64,000 nt of DNA from Kitasatospora sp. MMS16-BH015 (GTDB lineage: Bacteria > Actinomycetota > Actinomycetes > Streptomycetales > Streptomycetaceae), in contig NZ_CP025394.1 of the NCBI RefSeq assembly GCF_002943525.1, forward strand, positions 2,976,001 to 3,040,000, given 5' to 3'. Positions within the stretch are counted from its first letter, which is position 1. Each line of letters starts with the position of its first letter. Under the pieces are notes generated by a model. That model ran no database searches. It had not been told where the DNA came from and saw only the letters and a list, made by a program, of their open reading frames with translations. Below, in pieces: positions 1 to 7,754 of this stretch. Both the position numbers and the translations under genes were made by a program.

Positions 1-665
1 TCGAACTCGGCCGATCCGTTGAGCACCCGGCCGGCCTCGGGGTGCGCGGTGAGCAGCAGCTCGGCCTCGGCCAGCGCTCCGGCGGGGGCCGGGGCCCCGG
101 CCGCGGCGAGCAGCCCCAGCACCTCCGTCTCGGTCAGCCCGGCGGTCAGTCGCAGCCCGCAGGCCGCCCGCCCGGCCGGCGACAGGCGGGCCAGGGCCTG
201 GTCCACCGTCAGCGCCTCGGCCTCCCCGGCCTCGGTGTACAGCCGCAACCCCCACACCTGCGGCAGCCCCACTCCCCGCCCCCGGGCCACCCGCAGTGCC
301 CGCCGCACCACCCGCCCGCGCACGGCCGCCACCACCTCGGCCTCACCGTCGAAGCCGGCCGCCGACCCGTCCGGGACCTCGACCTGCCCGTCGACCGGAA
401 CGACCGGAGCAATCGGAGCGGCCGGAGCGATCGGAACGGCCGCTCGCCGGCCGCCGGCCGGGCCGGCCAGGGAGCGCTGGACGATGCGGTGGGCGGCGAG
501 CACCCGGTGGTGCCGGTCGCCGCTGCCGGCCAGCACCAGGTAGGCCAGCCGGGCGAGTTCGCGGTAGTGCGCGACCAGCACCGCCTCCCGCTCCGCCAAC
601 CGGGCCCGCCGCCCCCGCCCGGCCCGCAGCCGGAACCCCCGACCGGTACCCCGCCGCTCGGCCAT
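1..665 (-). CDS. sigma-factor-like hypothetical protein, C-terminus cut by window edge
   Basis: An open frame runs leftwards from an ATG at 663-665 to base 1 without a stop, about 221 codons. The codons have the strong G/C third positions of the neighbours, whereas the overlapping frames read as Arg/Pro-rich shadows. The N-terminus is basic and is followed by EREAVLVAHYRELARLAYLVL and later DQALARLSPAGRAACGLRL and LTETEVLGLLAAAG. This layout resembles region 2 and region 4 (helix-turn-helix) of ECF-type sigma factors, with an Ala/Pro linker between them. GGGGGAGTGAGG precedes the start. An in-frame GTG lies two codons upstream. The function is inferred from pattern only; it could be a degenerate sigma-like protein of unknown role. 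Confidence 0.6.
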   Translation of the reverse strand, partial: MAERRGTGRGFRLRAGRGRRARLAEREAVLVAHYRELARLAYLVLAGSGDRHHRVLAAHRIVQRSLAGPAGGRRAAVPIAPAAPIAPVVPVDGQVEVPDGSAAGFDGEAEVVAAVRGRVVRRALRVARGRGVGLPQVWGLRLYTEAGEAEALTVDQALARLSPAGRAACGLRLTAGLTETEVLGLLAAAGAPAPAGALAEAELLLTAHPEAGRVLNGSAEF

Positions 666-1063
666 CCCCCACACCTCACTCCCCCGGGACCACCCGGGCA
701 CGCCGCCGTCCGAGGCCGCCCGGTATCCGCCGGCGGCCCACCGCCGTGGCCAACGAAGCGATCATGGGATGGTCACTCCGCCCCCGGGCACCCCACCCAC
801 CACGCGCCGCCCGCCCCGACCCGCACGCCGCCCCCGCGACGCGGCCGCCGGCGGCCGCCTCACTCGGACGGGCGAGCCGCACCCCGCCCCCGCCCCGCGC
901 GGTGATGTCCGTACGGCCGCCGGGGGTTGAGACTTTGGTCCCCGGGAGAGGCGCCGTAGGGCCGTAGCGGCCTCATCCGGTGCGGACGGAGGGTGGAGCT
1001 GTCAGCCGGTCCCGGCAGCGCCGCCGGGCCGCACTCCGCCGCCGACCCCCCGAGGTGAGCGAA
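666..1063. other. intergenic region upstream of adhE
   Basis: This is a divergent control region of about 400 bases between the sigma-like gene and adhE. The left part is very C-rich and holds no frame I would trust. The right part carries the GACTTTGGTCCCCGG box near 931-945 and, just before the adhE ATG, a ribosome-binding site GAGGTGAG at about 1052-1059. No clear -10/-35 pair was recognised. Confidence 0.5.
928..946. promoter_or_regulatory. candidate hypoxia/redox box upstream of adhE
   Basis: The core GACTTTGGTCCCCGG (931-945) matches 14 of 15 bases with GACCTTGGTCCCCGG at 3750-3764 upstream of pflB. The GAC-TTTG-GTCCC core resembles the DosR/DevR/OsdR family consensus (GGGACTWWAGTCCC), although the left half here is GAGAC rather than GGGAC. 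Its recurrence in front of the two fermentation transcription units is the main evidence. The identity of the binding protein is inferred. Confidence 0.45.
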
Positions 1064-3727
1064 ATGGCCCGCCAGCAAGCCCCGACCGCAGCCGCGACTC
1101 CCGTCGACACGCCCGTCGACACCCCTTCCGAGGCCGCGTCAGCGGTCGACCTGCTGGTGCGGAACGGGCAGAAGGCCCTGCAGGAGTACGCCGGGTTCAC
1201 CCAGGAGAAGGTGGACCACATCGTCAGGAAGGCCTCGCTGGCCGCGCTGGCCGCGCACACCAGACTGGCCGTCATGGCGGTGGAGGAGACCGGCCGCGGG
1301 GTGTTCGAGGACAAGGCCGTCAAGAACATCTTCGCCTGTGAGCACGTCACCCACTCGATGGCCGACATGAAGACGGTCGGGGTGGTCCGCCGGGACGAGA
1401 TCGACGGGATCGTCGAGATAGCCGAGCCGGTCGGCGTGGTGGCGGGCGTGACGCCGGTGACCAACCCGACCTCGACCACGATCTTCAAGGCGCTGATCGC
1501 GCTGAAGACGCGGAACCCGATCGTCTTCGGCTTCCACCCCTCCGCACAGCGCTGTTCGGCCGAGGCGGCCCGGATCGTCCGGGACGCGGCGATCGCCGCG
1601 GGGGCGCCCGCGCACTGCGTGCAGTGGATCGAGCAGCCCTCGATGGCGGCGACCGGCGCGCTGATGAACCACCCGGGGGTGGCCACCATCCTGGCCACCG
1701 GCGGCAACGCGATGGTGCGGGCGGCGTACAGCTGCGGCAAGCCGGCGCTGGGCGTCGGGGCGGGCAACGTGCCCGCGTACATCGAGAAGAGCGCGGACCT
1801 CAAGCGGGCCGTCAACGACGTGGTGCTCTCCAAGTCCTTCGACAACGGGATGATCTGCGCCTCCGAGCAGGCCGTGATCCTGGACCAGGAGGTCTACGGG
1901 CCGGCGCTGGCGGAGTTCAGGAAGCTCAAGGCGTACCTGGCCACCGAGGCGGAGAAGGCCAAGCTGGAGGAGTACGTCTTCGGCGTCACCGGCGAGGACC
2001 GGAACTGTGCGGGCGCGAAGCTGAACGCGGCGGTGGTCGGCCAGAGCCCGGTGAAGATCGCCGAGGCGGCGGGCTTCGAGGTGCCGGCCGACACCTCGAT
2101 CATCCTGGTGGAGGTCGGCGAGGTCGGCGAGGACGAGCCGCTGACCAGGGAGAAGCTCTGCCCGGTGCTGGCCGTGCTGAAGGCGGGCACCCGGCGCGAG
2201 GGGCTGAAGCTGGCCACGCAGATGGTGGAGTTCCACGGGCTGGGCCACTCGGCCGCCGTGCACACCGAGGACGAGGCCTTCGCCGAGGAGTTCGGCCACG
2301 CCGTCAAGGCCTGCCGGGTGATCTGGAACGCGCCGAGCTCGCAGGGCGGCATCGGTGACGTCTACAACGCGTTCATGCCCTCGCTGACCCTGGGCTGCGG
2401 CTCCTACGGCCACAACTCGGTCTCGGGCAATGTGAGCGCTCTCAATCTGGTCAACATCAAGCGGATCGGGCGGCGCAACACCAACATGCAGTGGTTCAAG
2501 ATCCCGCCGAAGGTCTTCTTCGAGCGCAACTCGATCAAGTACCTGGCCGACATGCGGGGTGCCCGCAAGGTGGTGATCGTCACCGACCGCACGATGGTGG
2601 AGATCGGGCACCTGGAGCGCGTCCGCGGCATCCTGGGCCGCCGCACCGAGCCGGTCGAGATCCGGGTGATCGACTTCGTCGAGCCGAACCCGAGCATCGA
2701 CACGGTGGAGAAGGGCGCCGAGCTGATGCGCGGCTTCCGGCCGGACACCATCATCGCGCTCGGCGGCGGCTCGCCGATGGACGCGGCCAAGGTGATGTGG
2801 CTGATGTACGAGCACCCGGAGACGGTCTTCGCGGACCTGAAGGAGAAGTTCTTCGACATCCGCAAGCGCGCCTTCACCTTCCCCGACCTGGGCGAGAAGG
2901 CCAAGCTGGTCTGCATCCCGACCACCTCGGGCACCGGCAGCGAGGTGACCCCGTTCGCGGTGATCACCGACTCGGAGACCGGCCAGAAGTACCCGCTGGC
3001 GGACTACGCGCTGACCCCGAGCGTGGCGATCTGCGACCCGGCGCTCACCACCCACCTGCCGAAGGCCGTCACCGCCGACTCCGGCTTCGACGCGCTGACG
3101 CACTGCATCGAGACCTACGTCTCGGTCTACGCCAACGACTTCACCGACGGGCTGGCCCTGCAGGGCATCAAGCTGATCTTCGAGAACCTGGAGCAGGCGG
3201 TCGTCGACGGCCCGAACTCCCCGGTAGCCCGGGAGAAGATGCACAACGCCGGCACCATCGCCGGCATGGCCTTCGGCTCGGCCTTCCTGGGCGTGGTGCA
3301 CGCGATGGCGCACACCCTGGGCGCCACCTTCCACGTGGCCCACGGCCGCACCAACGCGGTGCTGCTGCCGCACGTGATCCGCTACAACGGCTCGGCGCCG
3401 ACCAAGGTGACCAGCTGGCCCAAGTACCGCAGCTACGTGGCCCCGGAGCGCTTCCAGGCGATCGCGCAGCTGCTGGGCCTGGAGGCGGCCACCCCGGAGC
3501 AGGGCGTGGAGTCGCTGGCCCGGGCGGTGGAGGAGCTGCGCGACAAGGTGGGCATCCCCGCCTCCTTCAAGGCGGCCGGCGTGGACGAGGGCGCCTTCCT
3601 GGCGGCCCTGCCGCAGCAGGCGATGAACGCCTACGAGGACCAGTGCGCCCCGGCCAACCCGCGGATGCCGATGATCGCGGACATGCAGCAGCTGATGCGC
3701 CAGGCCTACTACGGCGACCAGGTCTGA
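1064..3727 (+). CDS. adhE: bifunctional acetaldehyde-CoA/alcohol dehydrogenase AdhE
   Basis: AdhE reduces acetyl-CoA to acetaldehyde and then ethanol, using two NADH, and re-oxidises NADH when oxygen is short. The chosen ATG has a GAGGTGAG ribosome-binding site and gives 887 aa, close to the 891 aa of E. coli AdhE; an in-frame start 84 bases upstream lacks such a site. The N-terminal half is a CoA-acylating aldehyde dehydrogenase with the catalytic Cys in NGMICASEQ (about residue 265). The C-terminal half is an iron-dependent alcohol dehydrogenase with a GGGSPMDAAK NAD-binding loop and the metal-binding histidines in HAMAHTLGATFHVAHGRTN. It lies upstream of pflB-pflA, which would supply acetyl-CoA. 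Complete AdhE is uncommon in this family of largely aerobic organisms. Confidence 0.95.
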   Translation: MARQQAPTAAATPVDTPVDTPSEAASAVDLLVRNGQKALQEYAGFTQEKVDHIVRKASLAALAAHTRLAVMAVEETGRGVFEDKAVKNIFACEHVTHSMADMKTVGVVRRDEIDGIVEIAEPVGVVAGVTPVTNPTSTTIFKALIALKTRNPIVFGFHPSAQRCSAEAARIVRDAAIAAGAPAHCVQWIEQPSMAATGALMNHPGVATILATGGNAMVRAAYSCGKPALGVGAGNVPAYIEKSADLKRAVNDVVLSKSFDNGMICASEQAVILDQEVYGPALAEFRKLKAYLATEAEKAKLEEYVFGVTGEDRNCAGAKLNAAVVGQSPVKIAEAAGFEVPADTSIILVEVGEVGEDEPLTREKLCPVLAVLKAGTRREGLKLATQMVEFHGLGHSAAVHTEDEAFAEEFGHAVKACRVIWNAPSSQGGIGDVYNAFMPSLTLGCGSYGHNSVSGNVSALNLVNIKRIGRRNTNMQWFKIPPKVFFERNSIKYLADMRGARKVVIVTDRTMVEIGHLERVRGILGRRTEPVEIRVIDFVEPNPSIDTVEKGAELMRGFRPDTIIALGGGSPMDAAKVMWLMYEHPETVFADLKEKFFDIRKRAFTFPDLGEKAKLVCIPTTSGTGSEVTPFAVITDSETGQKYPLADYALTPSVAICDPALTTHLPKAVTADSGFDALTHCIETYVSVYANDFTDGLALQGIKLIFENLEQAVVDGPNSPVAREKMHNAGTIAGMAFGSAFLGVVHAMAHTLGATFHVAHGRTNAVLLPHVIRYNGSAPTKVTSWPKYRSYVAPERFQAIAQLLGLEAATPEQGVESLARAVEELRDKVGIPASFKAAGVDEGAFLAALPQQAMNAYEDQCAPANPRMPMIADMQQLMRQAYYGDQV

Positions 3728-3736
3728 GCCGACCGG

Positions 3737-3764
3737 CCGGGGACCGAGTGACCTTGGTCCCCGG
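3737..3764. promoter_or_regulatory. inverted repeat and shared box between adhE and pflB
   Basis: CCGGGGACC (3737-3745) pairs perfectly with GGTCCCCGG (3756-3764) across a 10-base loop. It could be a weak terminator of adhE. The right arm is also part of the GACCTTGGTCCCCGG box shared with the adhE upstream region, so an operator role is equally plausible. The sequence alone does not separate these readings. Confidence 0.45.
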
Positions 3765-3793
3765 CTTTCGGGACTTTCCGAGCCCATGTGACT

Positions 3794-3811
3794 TTGTGAA
3801 TCGATTCACAA
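3794..3811. promoter_or_regulatory. Rex-type redox operator upstream of pflB
   Basis: TTGTGAATCGATTCACAA is a perfect 18-base palindrome, 42 bases before the pflB ATG. The actinobacterial Rex repressor is known to recognise TTGTGAA-N4-TTCACAA and to release DNA when the NADH/NAD+ ratio rises. The site fits that consensus exactly, with TCGA as spacer. pflBA derepression under respiratory limitation is a direct inference. No Rex gene is in the window. Confidence 0.85.
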
Positions 3812-3853
3812 TGTACGGGTAGGGCATCGAGACGAGGCGGGAGCAGCAACACC

Positions 3854-6121
3854 ATGAGCACCCAGCAGTTCGAGAAGACCGGCAGCGGCGCCTGGGAGGG
3901 CTTCAAGGGCGGTCTGTGGCGGGACGCCATCGACGTCCGCGACTTCATCCAGCAGAACTACACCCCGTACGAGGGCGACGCGGCCTTCCTGGCCGGCCCC
4001 ACCGAGCGCACCACCGAGGTCTGGCGGCAGATCACCGCCCGCTTCCCCGAGGAGCGCGCCAAGGGCGTGTACGACGTCGCGTACGACATCCCCTCCACCA
4101 TCACCGCGCACGCGCCGGGCTGGATCGACAAGGACCGCGACCTGATCGTGGGCCTGCAGACCGACGCCCCGCTCAAGCGGGCGATCATGCCCTACGGCGG
4201 CTGGCGGATGGTGGCCGGCGCGCTGGAGACCTACGGGTACCCCGTCTCCCCCGAGCTGGAGAAGGTCTTCACCGAGTACCGCAAGACCCACAACGCCGGG
4301 GTCTTCGACGCCTACACCCCCGAGATCCGGGCCGCCCGCAAGGCCGGCGTCGTCACCGGGCTGCCCGACGCCTACGGGCGCGGCCGGATCATCGGCGACT
4401 ACCGCCGGGTGGCGCTGTACGGCGTGGACCGGCTGATCGAGGTCAAGCGCGAGGAGAAGGCCGAGCTGGACGCGCTGCCCAGGGAGCCGGGCCGCCTGGA
4501 GGAGGTCATCCGCCAGCGCGAGGAGATCTCCGAGCAGATCCGGGCGCTGGACGAGCTCAAGCAGATGGCCGCCGCCTACGGCTACGACATCGCCGGGCCG
4601 GCCCGCACCGGGCGCGAGGCCATCCAGTGGCTGTACTTCGCCTACCTGGCCGCCGTGAAGGAGCAGAACGGCGCGGCGATGTCGCTGGGCCGCACCTCCA
4701 CCTTCGTGGACGTGTACCTCCAGCGGGACATCGAGGCGGGCACCCTGACGGAGTCCGAGGCCCAGGAGCTGGTCGACGACTTCATCGTCAAGCTGCGGAT
4801 CGTCCGCTTCCTGCGCACCCCCGAGTACGACGAGCTGTTCTCCGGCGACCCGACCTGGGTCACCGAGTCGATCGGCGGCATGGGCACCGACGGCCGCCCG
4901 CTGGTCACCCGCACCTCCTTCCGCTACCTCCAGACGCTCTACAACCTCGGCCCGGCCCCCGAGCCGAACATGACCGTCTTCTGGAGCCCGCAACTGCCCC
5001 AGGGCTTCAAGGAGTTCTGCGCCCAGGTGTCGATCGACACCTCCAGCGTGCAGTACGAATCGGACGAGCTGATGCGCCCGCGGTTCGGCGACGACACCGC
5101 GATCGCCTGCTGCGTCTCGGCGATGGCCGTGGGCAAGCAGATGCAGTTCTTCGGCGCCCGGGTCAACCTGGCCAAGACCCTGCTCTACGCGATCAACGGC
5201 GGCCGGGACGAGAAGTCCGGCGCCCAGGTCGGCCCGGAGACGGGCGCGCTGACCGAGGAGGTGCTCGACTACGACGCGGTGCTGGCCAAGTTCGACCAGC
5301 AGATGGAGTGGCTGGCCGAGACCTACGTCCACGCCCTCGACGTCATCCACTACATGCACGACCGCTACGCCTACGAGCGGATCGAGATGGCCCTGCACGA
5401 CCGGGACGTGCGCCGCACGATGGCCTGCGGCATAGCCGGCCTCTCGGTGGCCGCCGACTCGCTCTCCGCCATCAAGCACGCCACGGTGCGGCCCGTCCGG
5501 GACGAGACCGGCCTGGCCGTGGACTACGTGATCGAGGGCGAGTACCCCGCGTACGGCAACAACGACGACCGGGCCGACTCGATCGCCGTCTGGCTGGTCG
5601 AGGAGTTCATGAAGAAGGTGCGCAAGCACCCGACCTACCGGAACGCCGAGCACACCCAGTCGGTGCTGACCATCACCTCCAACGTGGTCTACGGCAAGAA
5701 GACCGGCTCCACCCCGGACGGCCGCCGGGCCGGCGAGCCCTTCTCCCCCGGCGCCAACCCGATGAACGGCCGGGACAGCCACGGCTACGTGGCCAGCGCC
5801 CTGTCGGTGGCCAAGCTGCCGTACGAGCACGCCGAGGACGGAATCTCACTGACCAACACCGTCACCCCCGACGCGCTGGGCCGCACCCCCGAGGAGCGGG
5901 TGCGCAACCTGGCCGGCGTGCTGGACGGCTACATGGCCGGCGACGGCTTCCACATGAACGTCAACGTGCTCAACCGGGACACCCTGCTGGACGCGATGGA
6001 GCACCCGGAGAACTACCCGCAGCTGACCATCCGGGTCAGCGGCTACGCGGTCAACTTCGTCCGGCTGACCCGCGATCAGCAACTGGACGTGCTGAACCGC
6101 ACGTTCCACGGCTCGCTCTGA
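3854..6121 (+). CDS. pflB: pyruvate formate-lyase (formate C-acetyltransferase)
   Basis: PflB is a glycyl-radical enzyme that cleaves pyruvate and CoA to acetyl-CoA and formate without NADH production; the radical is oxygen-sensitive. The 755-aa product carries the adjacent active-site cysteines in AIACCVSAM (residues 419-420) and the C-terminal radical-glycine motif RVSGYAV, with the glycine at about residue 730. The family signature [17 protein letters not shown] is present. Length matches the family (about 760 aa). A GGCGGGAGCAGC ribosome-binding region precedes the ATG. The upstream Rex palindrome suggests control by NADH/NAD+. pflA follows 16 bases downstream and would install the radical. 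Confidence 0.96.
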   Translation: MSTQQFEKTGSGAWEGFKGGLWRDAIDVRDFIQQNYTPYEGDAAFLAGPTERTTEVWRQITARFPEERAKGVYDVAYDIPSTITAHAPGWIDKDRDLIVGLQTDAPLKRAIMPYGGWRMVAGALETYGYPVSPELEKVFTEYRKTHNAGVFDAYTPEIRAARKAGVVTGLPDAYGRGRIIGDYRRVALYGVDRLIEVKREEKAELDALPREPGRLEEVIRQREEISEQIRALDELKQMAAAYGYDIAGPARTGREAIQWLYFAYLAAVKEQNGAAMSLGRTSTFVDVYLQRDIEAGTLTESEAQELVDDFIVKLRIVRFLRTPEYDELFSGDPTWVTESIGGMGTDGRPLVTRTSFRYLQTLYNLGPAPEPNMTVFWSPQLPQGFKEFCAQVSIDTSSVQYESDELMRPRFGDDTAIACCVSAMAVGKQMQFFGARVNLAKTLLYAINGGRDEKSGAQVGPETGALTEEVLDYDAVLAKFDQQMEWLAETYVHALDVIHYMHDRYAYERIEMALHDRDVRRTMACGIAGLSVAADSLSAIKHATVRPVRDETGLAVDYVIEGEYPAYGNNDDRADSIAVWLVEEFMKKVRKHPTYRNAEHTQSVLTITSNVVYGKKTGSTPDGRRAGEPFSPGANPMNGRDSHGYVASALSVAKLPYEHAEDGISLTNTVTPDALGRTPEERVRNLAGVLDGYMAGDGFHMNVNVLNRDTLLDAMEHPENYPQLTIRVSGYAVNFVRLTRDQQLDVLNRTFHGSL

Positions 6122-6137
6122 CCGGAAGGTGACTGCC

Positions 6138-6914
6138 ATGGCCGTCCTGCTCGGTACCGACATCCCCCTCGGCGCGCCCGACGCGCACACCGGCTCGGTG
6201 CACTCCTGGGACCTGTCCACCGGCCTGGACGGCCCCGGCACCCGGTTCGTCACCTTCCTGGCCGGCTGCCCGCTGGCCTGCCTCTACTGCCACAACCCCG
6301 ACACCATGTCCATGCGGGGCGGCCGCCGGGTCTCGGCAGACGAGGTGGTCGCGGAGGCGGCGAAGTACACCACCTTCATCCGGGCGGCCGGCGGCGGGGC
6401 GACCGTCAGCGGCGGCGAGCCGCTGCTCCAACCCGCCTTCGCCGGCGAGCTGTTCCACCGCTACAAGCACGAACTCGGGCTGCACACCGCCCTGGACACC
6501 TCCGGGTTCCTGGGCGCCCGGGCGAGCGAGGAGCTGCTCGCCGACGTGGACCTGGTGCTGCTTGACATCAAGTCCTGGGACCGCGAGCTCTACCGGCGGC
6601 TCACCGGGCAGGAGTTGGCGCCGACCCTGCGCTTCGCCCGGCGGCTCGCCGAGCTGGGCAAGGAGGTCTGGGTGCGGTTCGTGCTGGTGCCCGGGCTGAC
6701 CGACCCGGCCGAGAACGTCGAGGGCGTGGCCGCCTTCGCCGGCTCGCTCGGCAACGTCTCCCGGGTGGACGTGCTGCCCTTCCACAAGCTGGGGGCGGCC
6801 AAGTACGAGGCGCTCGGCAAGGACTTCGCCCTCGCCGACACCCCCTCGCCCACGCCCGAGCAGGTCGCCGCCGCGCGCGCGATCTTCGCCGGGCACGGGC
6901 TCCACGCGATCTGA
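6138..6914 (+). CDS. pflA: pyruvate formate-lyase activating enzyme (radical SAM)
   Basis: This radical-SAM enzyme uses a [4Fe-4S] cluster and S-adenosylmethionine to abstract hydrogen from the PflB glycine. The cluster motif CxxxCxxC is visible in CPLACLYCHNPDT, followed by the SAM-binding GGEPLLQ stretch and a LLDIKSWD strand. The product is 258 aa, close to the family's usual 246-265. The ATG at 6138 was chosen because GGAAGG lies nine bases upstream; an in-frame GTG at 6129 would abut that site. It is co-directional with pflB and almost certainly co-transcribed. Confidence 0.94.
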   Translation: MAVLLGTDIPLGAPDAHTGSVHSWDLSTGLDGPGTRFVTFLAGCPLACLYCHNPDTMSMRGGRRVSADEVVAEAAKYTTFIRAAGGGATVSGGEPLLQPAFAGELFHRYKHELGLHTALDTSGFLGARASEELLADVDLVLLDIKSWDRELYRRLTGQELAPTLRFARRLAELGKEVWVRFVLVPGLTDPAENVEGVAAFAGSLGNVSRVDVLPFHKLGAAKYEALGKDFALADTPSPTPEQVAAARAIFAGHGLHAI

Positions 6915-6932
6915 TTCGAGAGGTACCCCGCC

Positions 6933-7745
6933 ATGCCCACCGCCGCGCCGCGCCGCCGCTCCCGCCGGGAGCACCTCACCGAGGACCAGCTGGGCCGCCC
7001 CCGCCGGGTGGTCGGGCCGGTCACGGCGCTGGACACCCGCACCCCCACCGCGCACGACCTGCTGCTGCTGCACTGCCCCGACTCGCTGCGCCGCAGCGTG
7101 GCCCGGCACGAGCCGATGCCGGACTGGACCAAGGCCGTGCTGCGCGGCAACCCGTGGGTGACGGTGCGGCGCGCGCCGGTGCTGGCCGGCGGCCCCGCCG
7201 GGGACCGGCCGGTGCGCTGCCGCCGGGACGTCACGGCGGCGCCGGAGAGCTGGATCCCGATCGCCCTGCGCGGCGCCGAGCGCGAGCAGCGGGCCACCGG
7301 CTACGCCCCCCGCTCGGCCGTGGCCGTCGCCCTGCGGCCCGAGCAACTGCCCGGCCGCCTGGCGCAGTTGCCCGAGGAGCGGCGCGAGCACATCCCGGCC
7401 CTGGCGGCGCTGCCGAAGGTCGGCGAGATCATCGGCGACTACCGGCTGATCTGGGGCCCGATCGGCGCCGTCGGCTGCGAACTCGCCACCGGAGCACCGG
7501 CGGTGGGCCCGACCAGCCCGCTGCGGCTGCTGCTGCGCAGCCCGATGCCGCTCAGCCGCCGGGACGCCCTGCTGCTGCGCCGTGCCCTGCGCAAGCTGCC
7601 GGTCTGGGTGGAGGCCGAGCTGGAGACCAGGCACGGAGCCGTCTCGCTGGCCGAGTACTCGACCTCCCCGCAGGTGATCACCCTGCACACGCCCGACGGC
7701 CCCCGTGTGGTCGCCGATCCCTGGTACGCCACGGGAGCCGCCTGA
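6933..7745 (+). CDS. MdcG-like protein (phosphoribosyl-dephospho-CoA transferase family), motif-degenerate
   Basis: The 270-aa product has the layout of malonate decarboxylase holo-ACP synthase MdcG, a nucleotidyltransferase-fold enzyme: an N-terminal TAHDLLLLH, NPWVTVRRAP, VALRPEQ, then WGPIGAVGCELATG, VEAELETRHGAVSLAEY and VVADPW near the end. In active members the GS...S-D-x-D segment supplies the catalytic aspartates. Here that stretch reads WGPIGAVG...VGPTSPLRLLLRSP, so both aspartates are replaced (by Pro and Arg) and the Gly-Ser is Gly-Ala. No malonate decarboxylase subunit is in the window. It sits 18 bases behind pflA with a GAGAGG ribosome-binding site, so it is probably in the pfl operon. 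An enzymatically inactive or repurposed role is inferred. Confidence 0.7.
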   Translation: MPTAAPRRRSRREHLTEDQLGRPRRVVGPVTALDTRTPTAHDLLLLHCPDSLRRSVARHEPMPDWTKAVLRGNPWVTVRRAPVLAGGPAGDRPVRCRRDVTAAPESWIPIALRGAEREQRATGYAPRSAVAVALRPEQLPGRLAQLPEERREHIPALAALPKVGEIIGDYRLIWGPIGAVGCELATGAPAVGPTSPLRLLLRSPMPLSRRDALLLRRALRKLPVWVEAELETRHGAVSLAEYSTSPQVITLHTPDGPRVVADPWYATGAA

Positions 7746-7754
7746 GCGGGTCGT

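Noticed and set aside
676..882. 68-codon minus-strand frame ending ten bases before the sigma-like ATG
   Set aside because: Position hints at coupling, but the product is an Arg/Gly/Ala-rich string, codon bias is weak and no ribosome-binding site precedes the start.
42..967. Long plus-strand frames over the left edge (Pro/Arg-rich)
   Set aside because: They are antisense shadows of the truncated minus-strand sigma-like gene and of C-rich spacer; composition is Pro/Arg/His-rich with no start signal.
1139..3787. 882-codon minus-strand frame opposite adhE
   Set aside because: This is the classic high-GC antisense shadow: rich in His/Arg/Val/Leu with no domain, while the plus strand encodes a complete AdhE.
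3806..7688. Long minus-strand frames opposite pflB and pflA
   Set aside because: They are mirror frames of intact, motif-complete genes, with no start signal and no recognisable domain.
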